Below, piece by piece: positions 33,254-41,902 of a stretch of 64,000 nucleotides of DNA. The translations under genes and the position numbers were made by a program. Location of the stretch: contig DATHDP010000098.1 in assembly GCA_035318985.1 (NCBI GenBank), positions 38,894-102,893 on the forward strand. Reading direction: 5' to 3'. How positions within the stretch are numbered: the stretch's first letter is position 1; each line of letters begins with the position of its first letter. The notes under the pieces were generated by a model that was given only the letters and a program-made list of their open reading frames with translations, searched no databases and was not told the DNA's origin. Origin of the DNA: VBAS01 sp035318985. Lineage in GTDB: Bacteria; Bacteroidota; Bacteroidia; Chitinophagales; Chitinophagaceae.

Positions 33254-34822
33254 ATGAAACTGAAAAACTTAATTATCCTTTTATCCTGCGCCGTTCTGAT
33301 CGCTTCATGTAAAGGCAAAGGGCTATTTGGTAAGGACAAGAAACACGACAAGTCGGATGTAACCGGCTGGAATTACAATGACAAAAATATGGGTGGATAC
33401 CAGGTATCCAAAGAAAAAGAACAGGCAACTGGCCCAGGTCTTGTGTTTGTACCAGGTGGTACGTTCACAATGGGTCAAACTGATGAAGACGTGATAGGTG
33501 ATTTTAATAATATCCCTCGTCGTCAAACAGTTCCGTCGTTTTATATTGATAAAACTGAGGTAGCCAACGTTCATTACCGTGAATATCTTTATTGGCTTAA
33601 CCGTGTTTTTGACCCGGCTAATGATCCTGGTTATCAAAAGATCATTGATGCTGCATTGCCAGATACGCTTGTTTGGCGTAGTGAATTAGCTTACAATGAG
33701 CCATTGGTTGAATATTATTTGCGCCATCCAAGTTTCAACAATTATCCTGTTGTTGGTGTAAGCTGGAAACAGGCTTATGACTTCTGTTTATGGAGAAGTG
33801 ACCGTGTAAATGAAGGAAATCTTATGGACAAAGGATTGGCATCAAAACAGGGTTTGCAGGCGCAACAAGGTGAAGATAATTTTACAACAAAATCATACCT
33901 CTTAGGTTTTTATGCTCCTCAACCTGGAAAACAAGGTAAAAAGAGCACTTTAAAAACTGCTCAAGGGACACCGCGTACACAGGCAACAATGGAAGATGGT
34001 ATTCTTCAACCTGATTATCGTCTGCCAACAGAAGCTGAGTGGGAGTATGCCGCTTTAGGTTATATAGCACAAAATCCAAGACCAAGCCAAAAAGAAGGCA
34101 AACGTGGGGAAGAATTAATTATGAACAAACAGATCTATCCATGGAGTCATAATCCGAATGGTATGCGTGACACACGTCATGGTAGCTGGCAAGGTATGAT
34201 GCTTGCAAACTTTAAAAGAGGTAACGGTGACTACGCAGGTGTGGCCGGTGGATTAAATGATGATGCGATCTATACAGCTGATGTAAAAGCATTTTATCCA
34301 AATGGTTTTGGCCTATATAATATGGCAGGTAACGTAAGCGAATGGGTAGCCGATGTATACAGACCTCTTACATTACTTGATGCTGATGATGCTGCGCCAT
34401 ATCGTGGTAACAAATATCAAAAGATGCTTATTGTAGATTCTACATCAAGCGATCCTACCACTCGTTTTGCAAGAGATAGCATGGGTAGAGTAAAATATAC
34501 TGATGTAACTGATAAGGAAAGCATGATGCGCAGAAACTATCAGCGTGGTAATGTTATTAACTTTCTTGATGGTGACTCTTTATCACAATCAAATTATGGT
34601 TATGGCATAACCACACTTGTAAGTGATAAATCAAGAGTGTATAAAGGTGGTAGCTGGGCTGATTTCGCTTATTGGTTAAGCCCCGGTACTCGTCGCTTCA
34701 TGGAAGAAGACCAGGCAAGTGCAACCGTTGGTTTCCGTTGTGCCATGAGTCGTATGGGTAGCACAGAAGGTAATAAAAGAAAAACAGGTAACTGGTGGAA
34801 AAGCAAACGTCAGAGTCGTTAA
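33254..34822 (+). CDS. gldJ: gliding/T9SS lipoprotein GldJ
   Basis: A 522-residue lipoprotein with a formylglycine-generating-enzyme (SUMF1) fold, a structural partner of the GldK/GldN rings in the type IX apparatus. The ATG at 33254 gives the signal MKLKNLIILLSCAVLIASC and acylated Cys19; an upstream in-frame GTG at 33191 is rejected. The FGE domain starts at PGLVFVPGGTFTMGQ and carries RLPTEAEWEYAALGY, NMAGNVSEWVADVYRP and VYKGGSWADFAYWL. GldJ is distinguished from GldK by the long insert and the tail rich in Arg/Lys. A terminator follows before murF. Confidence 0.9.
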   Translation: MKLKNLIILLSCAVLIASCKGKGLFGKDKKHDKSDVTGWNYNDKNMGGYQVSKEKEQATGPGLVFVPGGTFTMGQTDEDVIGDFNNIPRRQTVPSFYIDKTEVANVHYREYLYWLNRVFDPANDPGYQKIIDAALPDTLVWRSELAYNEPLVEYYLRHPSFNNYPVVGVSWKQAYDFCLWRSDRVNEGNLMDKGLASKQGLQAQQGEDNFTTKSYLLGFYAPQPGKQGKKSTLKTAQGTPRTQATMEDGILQPDYRLPTEAEWEYAALGYIAQNPRPSQKEGKRGEELIMNKQIYPWSHNPNGMRDTRHGSWQGMMLANFKRGNGDYAGVAGGLNDDAIYTADVKAFYPNGFGLYNMAGNVSEWVADVYRPLTLLDADDAAPYRGNKYQKMLIVDSTSSDPTTRFARDSMGRVKYTDVTDKESMMRRNYQRGNVINFLDGDSLSQSNYGYGITTLVSDKSRVYKGGSWADFAYWLSPGTRRFMEEDQASATVGFRCAMSRMGSTEGNKRKTGNWWKSKRQSR

Positions 34823-34842
34823 GTTTTCATCTTAATAATATT

Positions 34843-34875
34843 AAAAAACCCCGTCGATGATTGGCGGGGTTTTTT
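34843..34875 (+). terminator. terminator after gldJ
   Basis: AAAAAACCCCG (34843-34853) pairs with CGGGGTTTTTT (34865-34875) around an 11-nt loop, a bidirectional-type intrinsic terminator. It ends only 26 bp before murF. Confidence 0.85.
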
Positions 34876-34901
34876 AATTTATGCCTTTACATTTGCTTAT
34901 G

Positions 34902-36206
34902 ATGGTCGAAGAACTTTATAAGGTTTATCAGCAATATCCTTCTGTTCAAACAGACACAAGAAAATTAAAAGCCGGAGATATTTTTTTCGCATTAAAGGGG
35001 CCCAACTTTAATGGCAATTCGTTTACACAGCAAGCAATTGATAACGGCGCTGCCTGTGTTGTTATTGATGAAAAAGAATACGAGATCCCCGGAAAAACTT
35101 TTTTGGTGCCCGACGTTTTATTAGCCTTACAGGAACTGGCTCTTCATCATCGCAAGCAATTTGACACCTTGTCCCGTCCGGGCGGGATTCCTTTTATTGC
35201 CATTACAGGAAGCAATGGAAAAACAACAACGAAAGAATTGATCCACGCTGTGCTTTCTTCTACATTCAGAACATATACAACGGAAGGGAATCTTAATAAC
35301 CATATAGGAGTACCATTGACGATCTTAAAAATAAAACCGGATGCTGAGATGGCGGTCATCGAAATGGGGGCCAATCACCTGAAGGAAATTGCCAGCTATT
35401 GCCGGATCGCTTTGCCAACACATGGTTTAATCACAAATTGCGGGAAAGCCCATCTTGAGGGTTTTGGAAGTGAGGAAGGTGTAAGAAAAGGAAAAGGTGA
35501 ATTGTTTGATCATTTGCGAACGCTTACCCATGGATTTGCTTTCGTAATGTGGGATTATGATTACTTACGGGAAATGAGTAAGGGTATCAGTGGTATCATA
35601 AAATATGGAACAAAAGATAATGATCATGTGATCGGGAAAATTCTTCCCAATGAAAATTTCTTAAAAGTTCAGATCACACAAGGGCTCGACGATGGTATAA
35701 TTTCAACACAATTAGTAGGAGAATATAATTTACCCAATGTACTGGCCGCTGTTACAGTTGGAAAATTCTTTGAAGTACCAGAAGATAAAATAAGATCTGC
35801 GATCGAAAACTATACTCCTTCCAACAGTCGTTCACAATTAATAGAAAAAGATTCGAATAAAATTATCCTTGATGCTTACAATGCAAACCCCAGTAGCATG
35901 AAACTGGCTATTGAAAATTTTGCAAAGAAAAATTCAGAAAATAAAATCTTGATGCTTGGTGCTATGGCCGAATTAGGCAAACAAAGCTTACAAGAGCACC
36001 AGGGAATAATTGATCTGATCAAAAAATATTCGTGGAAAGAAGTGGCGCTTGTTGGTGGTGACTTTCTAAAACTCTCCCACCCCTTTCTTTCATTTGAAAA
36101 TTCTTTACTGGCAAAAGAATGGTTTAGTAACCAACAATTCCAAAACAGTTATATACTTGTAAAAGGAAGCCGGAGCATGCAAATGGAAAAAATTCTGCCG
36201 GATTAA
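34902..36206 (+). CDS. murF: UDP-N-acetylmuramoyl-tripeptide--D-alanyl-D-alanine ligase
   Basis: A ~434-residue Mur ligase adding D-Ala-D-Ala to UDP-MurNAc-tripeptide in the cytoplasm. The start MVEELYKVYQQYPSVQTDTRK at 34902 fits homologues; an in-frame ATG at 34881 would add 7 residues. The ATP loop is AITGSNGKTTTKELIHA, followed by NLNNHIGVPLTIL, EMGANHLKEI, NCGKAHLEGFGS and ILDAYNANPSSMK. Just before the P-loop, the stretch DTLSRPGG is encoded by a TCCCGTCC/GGGCGGGA palindrome and may be an insertion. It is 9 bp upstream of the TauE gene. Confidence 0.94.
   Translation: MVEELYKVYQQYPSVQTDTRKLKAGDIFFALKGPNFNGNSFTQQAIDNGAACVVIDEKEYEIPGKTFLVPDVLLALQELALHHRKQFDTLSRPGGIPFIAITGSNGKTTTKELIHAVLSSTFRTYTTEGNLNNHIGVPLTILKIKPDAEMAVIEMGANHLKEIASYCRIALPTHGLITNCGKAHLEGFGSEEGVRKGKGELFDHLRTLTHGFAFVMWDYDYLREMSKGISGIIKYGTKDNDHVIGKILPNENFLKVQITQGLDDGIISTQLVGEYNLPNVLAAVTVGKFFEVPEDKIRSAIENYTPSNSRSQLIEKDSNKIILDAYNANPSSMKLAIENFAKKNSENKILMLGAMAELGKQSLQEHQGIIDLIKKYSWKEVALVGGDFLKLSHPFLSFENSLLAKEWFSNQQFQNSYILVKGSRSMQMEKILPD
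35172..35187. repeat. GC-rich palindrome inside murF
   Basis: TCCCGTCC directly abuts GGGCGGGA, pairing with one wobble, within an AT-rich gene. It encodes SRPGG immediately before the conserved IPFIAITGSNGKTT. The core resembles the CCCGAT palindromes elsewhere in the window. Confidence 0.5.
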
Positions 36207-36215
36207 ATATTCAGT

Positions 36216-37019
36216 ATGGAAATAGTTGGATATATCGCAGCAGTTTTTATTGGCCTTGTGCTTGGTATGATGGGCGGCGGTGGTTCAATTCTTACCGTGC
36301 CTGTATTAGTTTATTTACTTCATCTCGATGCAATAACAGCAACCACCTATTCATTATTTATTGTAGGTGTTACAAGTTTGACGGGCGGCACAAGAGCCTA
36401 TGTCAAAAAACAAGTTGATTTCAAAGCAGTCTCAGAATTCGGCATTCCTTCTATCTTTTCAATTTTTATCACTCGTCATTTTATTTTACCAGCCATTCCC
36501 GAAAAATTATTTTCAATTGGCAACACTGATTTCACTCGTGATACAATGCTGATGATCGTATTTGCATTTTTAATGTTTACCGCCGCAGCATTTATGATAT
36601 TTAATGGTGACGATGAAAATACAGAGCAACCAGTATCCCAGGAACGGAATAGTAAAATATTACCACTTGCTTTATGGGGATTAGCGATCGGCCTTATTAC
36701 AGGCATATTAGGAGCGGGTGGTGGATTTCTTATCATTCCTGCATTGGTATTATTTGTAAAACTTCCAATGAAAACTGCCATCGGCACTTCGTTAGTTATT
36801 ATCGCTATTAATTCAATTTTTGGTTTTCTGTTCAGTTTAAAGCAAACTCCCCTGGACTGGAATATCCTTTTGCTTTTCACTGGTCTTGCAATCATTGGTA
36901 TTTATTTAGGAAGTCTTTGGGCAGAAAAGATCCCTGGTAAGATCTTAAAAAAACTATTTGGTTGGTTTGTTTTGTTAATGGCTGTTTATATACTTATAAA
37001 AGAATTATTCTTAAAATAA
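36216..37019 (+). CDS. TauE/SafE-family sulfite/sulfonate exporter
   Basis: A 267-residue inner-membrane protein with about eight hydrophobic segments in two repeats. The family marks are IGLVLGMMGGGGSILTVPVL near the N-terminus and IGLITGILGAGGGFLIIPAL at the start of the second half. TauE/SafE proteins export sulfite, sulfoacetate or related anions. Its place ahead of the two YeeE halves, TsdA-like cytochrome and SoxB-like hydrolase supports export of a sulfur oxyanion produced by them. It is 9 bp after murF, but a TACCTTTG box downstream (37048) suggests the YeeE genes have their own promoter. Confidence 0.88.
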   Translation: MEIVGYIAAVFIGLVLGMMGGGGSILTVPVLVYLLHLDAITATTYSLFIVGVTSLTGGTRAYVKKQVDFKAVSEFGIPSIFSIFITRHFILPAIPEKLFSIGNTDFTRDTMLMIVFAFLMFTAAAFMIFNGDDENTEQPVSQERNSKILPLALWGLAIGLITGILGAGGGFLIIPALVLFVKLPMKTAIGTSLVIIAINSIFGFLFSLKQTPLDWNILLLFTGLAIIGIYLGSLWAEKIPGKILKKLFGWFVLLMAVYILIKELFLK

Positions 37020-37047
37020 AGCGCTGAATTAAACTGTACCCAATTAA

Positions 37048-37055
37048 TACCTTTG
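37048..37055 (+). promoter_or_regulatory. -7 box (TACCTTTG) ahead of the YeeE genes
   Basis: An exact TAnnTTTG match 20 bp before the first YeeE ATG, placing a transcription start near 37062. No convincing -33 TTG was found. It would let the sulfur genes be expressed separately from murF and TauE. Confidence 0.5.
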
Positions 37056-37074
37056 TACATTAAAATTTTAAAAC

Positions 37075-37644
37075 ATGAATTTCATTGAATGGATCAGACA
37101 ACCATGGCCATGGTATGTTGCTGGTCCTTTGATTGGCCTTATGATTCCCGTCTTGCTCATATTCGGAAATAAAAGCTTTGGGGTTTCCTCATCATTGCGT
37201 CATATATGTGCTGCATGTGTTCCAATGAATATTTCATTTTTTAAATATGACTGGAAAAAAGAAATATGGAATCTTTTTTTTGTCGGCGGTATTTTAATTG
37301 GTGGAATAATAACAGCATTTTTTTTATCTAACCCAAACCCGGTAGTTATAGATCCAAAACTGGCTACTGAACTTGCAGGCTATGGCATTACTAATACTGA
37401 AGGACTTGTACCAAAGGAGCTTTTTAACTGGGAAAATTTGCTTACAATAAAGGGGCTTATTATTATTGTTGTCGGTGGCTTTCTTGTTGGTTTTGGCACC
37501 CGATATGCCGGCGGATGTACAAGTGGCCATTCCATCATGGGGATCAGCAATCTTCAGTTACCTTCTTTGATCGCTACTTGTTGTTTCATGGTGGGTGGTT
37601 TCGTTGTTGCGAACATTTTCATTCCACTTATTCTTAAACTCTAA
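37075..37644 (+). CDS. YeeE/YedE (thiosulfate transporter) half-protein 1
   Basis: A 189-residue membrane protein equal to the N-terminal half of a YeeE/YedE (TsuA-type) thiosulfate importer. Conserved cysteine motifs are in CAACVPMN and FGTRYAGGCTSGHSIMG; the GGCTSGH loop is the substrate-relay site. Four or five hydrophobic segments are visible (for example LIIIVVGGFLVGFGTRYAGG). The C-terminal half is a separate gene starting 11 bp later. Split YeeE pairs are known in proteobacteria next to sulfur genes. It should import thiosulfate or another sulfane-sulfur compound. Confidence 0.87.
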   Translation: MNFIEWIRQPWPWYVAGPLIGLMIPVLLIFGNKSFGVSSSLRHICAACVPMNISFFKYDWKKEIWNLFFVGGILIGGIITAFFLSNPNPVVIDPKLATELAGYGITNTEGLVPKELFNWENLLTIKGLIIIVVGGFLVGFGTRYAGGCTSGHSIMGISNLQLPSLIATCCFMVGGFVVANIFIPLILKL

Positions 37645-37654
37645 TCTTAGTTCA

Positions 37655-38173
37655 ATGAATACTGCAACAAATACTTTTAAAACCGCTGATCTGAACACTG
37701 ACTTTGAAGTGAGAACAGAAAATTCAGAATGTGTAAACTATTCAGTATTAGATAAACCACTTTTATCAAATATAAAATTTACAGTTGCCGGAATTTTATT
37801 TGGAATTATACTGGTAAAATCAGAAGTTATTTCCTGGTTCCGCATACAGGAAATGTTTCGCTTCCAAAGCTTTCACATGTATGGTGTCATTGGTTCTGCT
37901 ATTGTAGTCGGTATCATCAGCGTTTTTATGATCAAGAAATTTAAAATAAGATCGATCGATGGTGAAGAGATACATTTTGACCAAAAAAAATTTAATAAAG
38001 GCCAGGTCTATGGAGGGCTGCTTTTTGGTTTTGGTTGGGCATTGACGGGTGCATGTCCCGGGCCATTATTTGCTTTAATTGGAAGCGGCTCCACAGTAAT
38101 CATCGTAACTTTATTTAGCGCTATTGCAGGCACATGGGTGTATGGTTATGTAAGAGAAAAATTACCGCATTGA
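37655..38173 (+). CDS. YeeE/YedE half-protein 2 (DUF6691-like)
   Basis: A 172-residue membrane protein, the complementary half of the split YeeE/YedE importer. The ATG at 37655 (MNTATNTFKTADLNTD) is chosen over an earlier in-frame start at 37595, which overlaps the first half. Marks are FGFGWALTGACPGPLFALIGSG, with the Cys of the second GACPGP relay motif, and four hydrophobic segments. The N-terminal ~40 residues are hydrophilic. It should form a heteromeric channel with the preceding protein. Confidence 0.85.
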   Translation: MNTATNTFKTADLNTDFEVRTENSECVNYSVLDKPLLSNIKFTVAGILFGIILVKSEVISWFRIQEMFRFQSFHMYGVIGSAIVVGIISVFMIKKFKIRSIDGEEIHFDQKKFNKGQVYGGLLFGFGWALTGACPGPLFALIGSGSTVIIVTLFSAIAGTWVYGYVREKLPH

Positions 38174-38213
38174 TATTTGTTATTAAAATTGTCCAAAGGA
38201 CTCCTACGGAGAA

Positions 38214-39173
38214 ATGAAGCCAACACATTCTTTAAAAACATTTTTTGTTTTATTTATTGCTGTCTTGTTTATGAGCTCATGCAATAGTAGTGGCAATGGG
38301 TACGCAGTCGCGGATACGACAGAACATTTATGGCGGGGTTGGAATATGTACCAGATTCCTGAAAGTGATTCGATGGCAAGATATGGCCATCAATTAATTT
38401 CAAAAACATCATACTATCTCGGACCAAATGGAACGGTTGCACAAATAAGCAATGGAATGAATTGCCAGAACTGTCATCTGAGCGGCGGAACTGTGCCATG
38501 GGGAAATAACTACGGAGGGGTTTATGCAACCTATCCCAAATTTCGTGCAAGAAGTGGTGGATTGGAAACGATACCAAAAAGAGTAAATGATTGTTTGCAA
38601 AGAAGCTTAAATGGTGAGCCCATTGATAGTAACAGTAAAGAGATGAAAGCGATCATTGCTTATATGAAATGGTTAGGTGATGGTATTAAAAAAGCGCCAA
38701 AGGGAAGTGGCATCATGGATATTCCTTATCTCGATCGTGCTGCTGATCCGCAACAAGGAAAAATAGTTTTTACAAATAAATGCCAGCGATGCCATGGCGA
38801 AGATGGACAAGGAAAGAAAAAAGATGATGGCTTATATGAATACCCGCCACTTTGGGGAGAACATAGTTATAATACAGCAGCAGGTTTATATCGTATCTCA
38901 AGATTTGCTGGTTATGTAAAAAATAATATGCCCTATGGTGAAGTGGAATATCATAATCCACAATTGACGAATGAAGAAGCCTGGGATGTTGCAGCGTTTG
39001 TCAATTCACAACCACGTCCTTCAAAAATATTTAAAGAAGACTGGCCTGATATTTCTAAAAAACCAGTTGATCATCCATTCGGTCCTTTTGCTGATGGCTT
39101 TACAGAAGAACAACACAAGTACGGCCCTTTTAAACCAATTGCTGACGCAAGGAAAAACAAACAGGGTAAATAA
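38214..39173 (+). CDS. dihaem cytochrome c, TsdA-like (thiosulfate dehydrogenase family)
   Basis: A 319-residue periplasmic lipoprotein (lipobox FMSSC, Cys23) with two c-haem sites: Cys84-Cys87-His88 (CQNCH) and Cys190-Cys193-His194 (CQRCH). The segment between them, YPKFRARSGGLETIPKRVND with SLNGEPI and AIIAYMKWLGDG, is characteristic of TsdA, which oxidises thiosulfate to tetrathionate or works in reverse. Cys127 in RVNDCLQRS may match the haem-1 ligand cysteine of TsdA (Cys96 in Allochromatium vinosum); this alignment is unverified. ACGGAG precedes the ATG. It is followed after 14 bp by the SoxB-like gene. Confidence 0.85.
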   Translation: MKPTHSLKTFFVLFIAVLFMSSCNSSGNGYAVADTTEHLWRGWNMYQIPESDSMARYGHQLISKTSYYLGPNGTVAQISNGMNCQNCHLSGGTVPWGNNYGGVYATYPKFRARSGGLETIPKRVNDCLQRSLNGEPIDSNSKEMKAIIAYMKWLGDGIKKAPKGSGIMDIPYLDRAADPQQGKIVFTNKCQRCHGEDGQGKKKDDGLYEYPPLWGEHSYNTAAGLYRISRFAGYVKNNMPYGEVEYHNPQLTNEEAWDVAAFVNSQPRPSKIFKEDWPDISKKPVDHPFGPFADGFTEEQHKYGPFKPIADARKNKQGK

Positions 39174-39187
39174 TTCAATAGAAGATC

Positions 39188-40999
39188 ATGCCTCAAAAAA
39201 ATAACCTGCATGAGAACTGCAGTTGTCTTTCCAGCCAGCAATTGACCGAAGCTGAAAAAAAATTACATCTTGAAATTTCTGAAAGTAGCCGAAGAGAATT
39301 TTTTAAAAATGCGGGCAAGCTTGGATTAGGAATTGGTATTGGCGGGGGATTGATCAGTCCGTTTGCTGCTTCTGCATTGGAGTCTGATGAATCTGCGTAC
39401 AAAGACCAGGTAATAAAGAAAAGCAAAGCAGTGCAAAAGGGAAAAGTGCAAATACTTACGTTGCTTCACACAGCCGATATTCATTCGCAGCTTGATATTC
39501 ATGATGAATTTTTTATCGAGAATAAAAAACCTGTTTATAAAAAACGAGGTGGATTTGCAACGCTGAAAACAATGATCAATGGGCTGAGAAACCAAAATCC
39601 ATATAATACTCTTGTAATTGATGGCGGTGATTGTTTCCAGGGAAGTGGCATTGCTGCTCTTACAGAAGGACAAGCTATCGTTCCATTAATGAATAATATC
39701 GGTTATGATATTATGCTACCCGGCAATTGGGAGGTAGTATATGGAAAAGAAATGATGATGAAAGATATGTTTGCATATAATGGAGTAAAAGTATGCGCTA
39801 ATATGTTTCATGATACGAAAGATGAACAACAAGGTGAATTGATCTTTCCTCCTTATTTTATAAAACATATTGCTGGTATCAAGATCGGCTTTATTGGTTA
39901 TAATGATCCAATGACCCCTAAAAGGCAATCACCGGCTTATAGCTATGGAATAGAATTTACTTTTCCGCAAAAAAATATTGCCCGGTATATTCGTCTTTTA
40001 AAGGAATATGAAAAATGTGATATGATCTTTTTACTCACTCATATGGGGATGGCACAACAAGTGGGATTAGCCAATATGCCGGAAGTAAAAGGCGTTGATT
40101 ATATTCTCGGGGCAGATACACATGAACGGATCCGAAAACCTGTTAAAGGAGCTTATGCAAAAGTTACAGAGCCCGGAGCATTTGGTTCCTTCATTTCAAA
40201 ACTTGATATACTTATTGAGAACGGAAAAATAAAAGAACATAATTACCAATTGCTGGATGTTGATCCTTTACGCTTCAAAGAAGATGAAGAAATGAAAATG
40301 CTGGTAAAAAAAACAAAAGAACCTTTTGAAAAAAAATTAAACACAGTTATTGGTAAAACAATAACTCCACTTGTAAGATATTATGTTATTGAAACGCCGA
40401 TGGATAATTTTATTACTGATGCGATCATGTGGAAATTCAAACCGGATATTGCATTGAGTAATGGATTTCGTTTTTGCCCACCACTTGTTCCGGATCCAAA
40501 AACAGGCGAAGCTGATATTACAAGAGATTTCTTATGGAGCATGTTGCCGGTAGATAGCGAAGCAAAATTGGGAAAGGCAAGCGGCCGTCAAATTTGGGAT
40601 TGGATGGAACATGAATTGGAAAATGCTTTTGCAAAAGATCCGGAAAAAAGATTCGGAGGTTGGGTAATTCGATTCAAAGGAATGGAAGTTAATTTTACTA
40701 TTGACACACAAGAAGGTAAAAGAGTGAACTGGATAAAAGTAAATAAAGAACCAATTGATCTTTTAAAACAGTATTCATTTGTAGCCTGTGAAAGAGAAGG
40801 TGATCCTGATACAACACTTTGCAGAATGGAAGGAGTAAAAGAACCAACAAAAATGGGAACTACACTTCATTCTGTCATTGAAGAATATTTAAAAGAATTT
40901 TCTCTGATTTCTCCAAAATTAGAAGGCCGCTGTAATGCAACAGATGCACCACACGATCTTCTCACCCAGGTAACGGGTGTTGGATATGAGTTCAGGTAA
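39188..40999 (+). CDS. soxB: SoxB-like thiosulfohydrolase, Tat-exported
   Basis: A 603-residue dimanganese hydrolase of the 5'-nucleotidase superfamily. A Tat signal is present (SSRREFFKNAGKLGLGIG, Arg35-Arg36). Metal-ligand motifs are HTADIHSQ (Asp97, His99), DGGDCFQG (Asp148), LPGNWEVVYG (Asn180, with the W found in SoxB), THMG and GADTHER; a C-terminal 5'-nucleotidase domain follows. SoxB removes sulfate from sulfur bound to the SoxY carrier. No SoxYZ, SoxAX or SoxCD is present in the window, so the carrier is unknown here. A general 5'-nucleotidase is the alternative, but the GNWE motif and neighbours favour SoxB. Confidence 0.82.
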   Translation: MPQKNNLHENCSCLSSQQLTEAEKKLHLEISESSRREFFKNAGKLGLGIGIGGGLISPFAASALESDESAYKDQVIKKSKAVQKGKVQILTLLHTADIHSQLDIHDEFFIENKKPVYKKRGGFATLKTMINGLRNQNPYNTLVIDGGDCFQGSGIAALTEGQAIVPLMNNIGYDIMLPGNWEVVYGKEMMMKDMFAYNGVKVCANMFHDTKDEQQGELIFPPYFIKHIAGIKIGFIGYNDPMTPKRQSPAYSYGIEFTFPQKNIARYIRLLKEYEKCDMIFLLTHMGMAQQVGLANMPEVKGVDYILGADTHERIRKPVKGAYAKVTEPGAFGSFISKLDILIENGKIKEHNYQLLDVDPLRFKEDEEMKMLVKKTKEPFEKKLNTVIGKTITPLVRYYVIETPMDNFITDAIMWKFKPDIALSNGFRFCPPLVPDPKTGEADITRDFLWSMLPVDSEAKLGKASGRQIWDWMEHELENAFAKDPEKRFGGWVIRFKGMEVNFTIDTQEGKRVNWIKVNKEPIDLLKQYSFVACEREGDPDTTLCRMEGVKEPTKMGTTLHSVIEEYLKEFSLISPKLEGRCNATDAPHDLLTQVTGVGYEFR

Positions 41000-41027
41000 A
41001 AAAATGCCCCGATTGAATCGGGGCATT
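40997..41027 (-). terminator. terminator of the Tat-DsrE gene
   Basis: AATGCCCCGATT pairs with AATCGGGGCATT (41003-41014 and 41016-41027) around a single G. On the - strand it is followed by a T-run, so it acts on the leftward DsrE gene. Its core shares CCCGATT/AATCGGG with the argC-argD palindrome. Confidence 0.8.
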
Positions 41028-41046
41028 AAAAAAATTTTGAAAAAAT

Positions 41047-41778
41047 TTATCCCGCAAAAATATAAGCACATTGTTTTTCCTGTGCACGGCCCAATGCCCA
41101 AACACCTGATGGTACTATCTGTACACCAGGAAGCACATTAGCAGTCCAGTCTTTTAATACATCTTCTGCCTTTGCACCTGTTTGCATAGCTACAACATTT
41201 GAATAGACGGTCATAGCCATATTACATACGCAAAACTGTACGCCACTTGCCTGCAATTCATTTATTCCAATAGGAACGGGACCAAGACCCGGTGCCTTAA
41301 AATCACCAGGTTTAGGATTCCACATTGGGTTACGTTCTTTAGCAGCGGTAGCCGCATCAGCAGCCTGGAATACTGGCCCCAGATCACCTGACTTTTTAAA
41401 CATTTCGGAAAATTTATACTTCTTCCACATGGCATCATTAAATGCATAAGGAATTGAATCATGCCTCAGCACTACAACTACGTTACTATCTTTCTCAGGC
41501 GTACCCGTTGCAGCGTTTGTTAATAAAAATACTTTGGACCATACAAATACCGATACCCCGTTTGGTTCCGGAGAATCGAATACTACCCGATGCTTGCCAT
41601 TGATCTTTTTAAACATTTCTTCCGGATCACCATAAACTTTGGGATCAAATTTTGCTTCACCCGCAAATGCAGAAAGTGAAGGAGCAATGCTTGTTAATCC
41701 AATAGCTGCCGCACCAGTAGCAATGGTTCCGAGGAAACTCCGGCGGTTAGTTCCTTCTTTTGTTTCGTTGTTATCCAT
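41047..41778 (-). CDS. Tat-exported DsrE-fold protein
   Basis: A 243-residue protein with a Tat signal (TNRRSFLGTIATGAAAIG, Arg12-Arg13), followed by a DsrE/DsrF-like domain. The presumed sulfur-carrying cysteines are Cys183 and Cys185 in GVQFCVCNMAMTVYS, the usual position of the DsrE active cysteine. DsrE-type proteins bind and pass persulfide or thiosulfate groups. A secreted form next to SoxB- and TsdA-like enzymes suggests a periplasmic sulfur carrier. It is divergent from a second exported DsrE gene (124 bp between starts) and convergent with soxB. Confidence 0.8.
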   Translation of the reverse strand: MDNNETKEGTNRRSFLGTIATGAAAIGLTSIAPSLSAFAGEAKFDPKVYGDPEEMFKKINGKHRVVFDSPEPNGVSVFVWSKVFLLTNAATGTPEKDSNVVVVLRHDSIPYAFNDAMWKKYKFSEMFKKSGDLGPVFQAADAATAAKERNPMWNPKPGDFKAPGLGPVPIGINELQASGVQFCVCNMAMTVYSNVVAMQTGAKAEDVLKDWTANVLPGVQIVPSGVWALGRAQEKQCAYIFAG

Positions 41779-41902
41779 AATAAAAAGGTTTTAGTTAAAA
41801 GTTTAAAAAAGCCCGATAAGCTACGAAAAAAAACAATACTATGTTTTGCAAATCCTTTTTTTCGGGGTTTTATTCGTAATTTTTGTACACCAAATTCTAA
41901 GT

